Positions 63,701 through 64,000 of a DNA stretch of 64,000 nucleotides are shown piece by piece. The notes beneath the pieces are model-generated. The model had not been told where the DNA came from. It saw only the letters and a list, made by a program, of their open reading frames with translations, and did not search any database. Source of the stretch: Parapristionchus giblindavisi. Taxonomy: Eukaryota; Nematoda; Chromadorea; Rhabditida; Diplogasteridae. The DNA lies in contig CALSFV010000344.1 of assembly GCA_943737045.1 (NCBI GenBank), positions 1-64,000 on the forward strand, written 5' to 3'. A program made the translations under genes and the position numbers. Numbering within the stretch: the stretch's first letter is position 1; each line of letters starts with the position of its first letter.

Positions 63701-64000
63701 TTTCGCTTATTTATTATAACAAGAAATCATATCTAGTTCAGATTTACGAAAGAAATCTGCCGCCCTATCAATTCCCTTGTAAAAGGGAGCGAGATAAAGA
63801 AGTTCGCTCCCTTTTTCTCTTAGAAATGATGGGAATCGGGTGGAAATTCACTCCACTTTTGGGTGATTAATGAAATGAAATTGACGAACAAACAGCCTAT
63901 TTATAATAGAAGATGTACCAAACACACTACAAAATGATCTTACTTGCATTTGTGTGCTTGTTGATAATAGAAGAGAGCATAGTTATTCATCTTGAGAATA
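60797..64000 (-). CDS. Anaphase-promoting complex subunit 8 (CDC23/APC8), C-terminal TPR part; 5' end beyond window
   Basis: Seven exons are visible: 64000-63944 (partial), 63417-63321, 63119-63000, 62771-62658, 62512-62432, 60986-60934, 60863-60797. They encode consecutive TPR helices: MNNYALFYYQQAHKC, then PQDSRMLVALAEVYQKVGRS, then VGDVEGTALLHLAKFYDGGQ, then ALLYLAKFHCETSDFDLATS, and an acidic tail ending DGEDDESF. The sequence PxDSRMLVALxExYxK and the DVEGxALLxLAKxYxxG repeat are typical of CDC23. APC8 is a TPR arm subunit of the APC/C ubiquitin ligase that drives anaphase. The intron 60987-62431 is nearly filled by a foldback transposon that abuts the 3' splice site; two other introns carry small MITEs. 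The N-terminal half lies outside the window. Confidence 0.8.
61213..61281 (+). pseudogene. tRNA-like sequence, left arm
   Basis: A-box-like GTGGTGTAGTGGTAGTGTG and B-box GTGGTTCGAATAC lie about 40 bp apart, and the T-arm is nearly intact. No good acceptor stem, so tRNA-derived rather than functional. Confidence 0.55.
61920..61982 (-). pseudogene. tRNA-like sequence, right arm
   Basis: Inverse of the left-arm block with a somewhat better T-stem (GGTGG/ACACC around TTCGAAT). It lies 222 bp from the right end of the element. Confidence 0.55.
62867..62962. mobile_element. CATAGGTCG mini-element, 96 bp, imperfect 8-bp TSD
   Basis: The ends CATAGGTCGAA and TTCCGACCTATG are flanked by ACTGTAAC (62859-62866) and ATTGTAAC (62963-62970), which match at 7 of 8 bases. 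It lies in an APC8 intron. The 8-bp duplication suggests mobilisation by a hAT-type transposase. Confidence 0.65.
63485..63686. mobile_element. CATAGGTCG mini-element, 202 bp, TSD ACGCTACT
   Basis: The ends CATAGGTCGAATAG and CTATTCGACCTATG are bracketed by a perfect ACGCTACT duplication (63477-63484 and 63687-63694). The interior has about three tandem copies of a 49-bp unit containing AAATCCGGTCAGGTTTTACG-like sequence. It lies in an APC8 intron and is related to the 62867 element by ends and by the CCGGTCAGGTTT-like core. Confidence 0.75.

Noticed and set aside
63771..63825. ATTCCCTTG near a hairpin, resembling the right end of the CAAGGGAA family
   Set aside because: No matching left end or target duplication; it is a local GGGAGCGA/TCGCTCCC hairpin.

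Overview
The window looks like nematode (probably rhabditid) nuclear DNA. It is AT-rich. Its genes are cut into many short exons by introns often only 45-80 bp long, with TTTCAG-like acceptors. Several start codons sit 0-16 nt after a splice-acceptor-like AG, as expected for spliced-leader trans-splicing. It also holds a short-chain collagen, a nematode-type globin and dense palindromic transposon remnants. The species cannot be named from sequence alone. All exon models were built by eye from reading frame, splice phase and family resemblance.

Layout. 1-7.6 kb: plus-strand gene for a type I membrane protein, with purine/pyrimidine microsatellites and a hAT-like insertion in or beside one exon. 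7.6-12.4 kb: intergenic, with three non-autonomous elements. 12.4-19.3 kb: plus-strand secreted collagen whose 4.4-kb intron holds two long foldbacks. 20.1-22.1 kb: a 2-kb palindromic element with runs of G/C at its ends. 22.6-29.9 kb: minus-strand globin with 11 exons, which fit together in phase, and a 2-kb foldback in one intron. 30-41 kb: poor in recognisable genes, with (GGGAGA)n arrays, a MITE carrying a tRNA-like sequence and a few uncertain exons. 41-64 kb: four closely spaced minus-strand genes. In transcription order these are CDC23/APC8 (5' end beyond the window), the exosome subunit RRP43/EXOSC8, an unrecognised alpha-helical protein, and APC4. Gaps between coding regions are 360, 219 and 403 bp, an operon-like arrangement that brings together two anaphase-promoting-complex subunits and an exosome subunit.

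The most striking non-genic signal is a family of three large foldback elements (24457-26518, 53385-55858, 60991-62204). They share CAAGGGAA...TTCCCTTG ends and 3-bp target duplications (TTA, TTA, TGA). Each carries a tRNA-like block with A-box and B-box-like motifs in both arms, at exactly mirrored distances of about 190-230 bp from the ends. Other groups with recognisable duplications are: G-run-ended elements (8 bp), CAGGGRTGTGC hAT-like elements (8 bp), CATAGGTCG mini-elements (8 bp), a Tc1/mariner-like foldback (TA), another TA-flanked foldback and a small TAA-flanked MITE. A dispersed TACCGTA motif is shared by the transposons and by many intron 5' splice sites.
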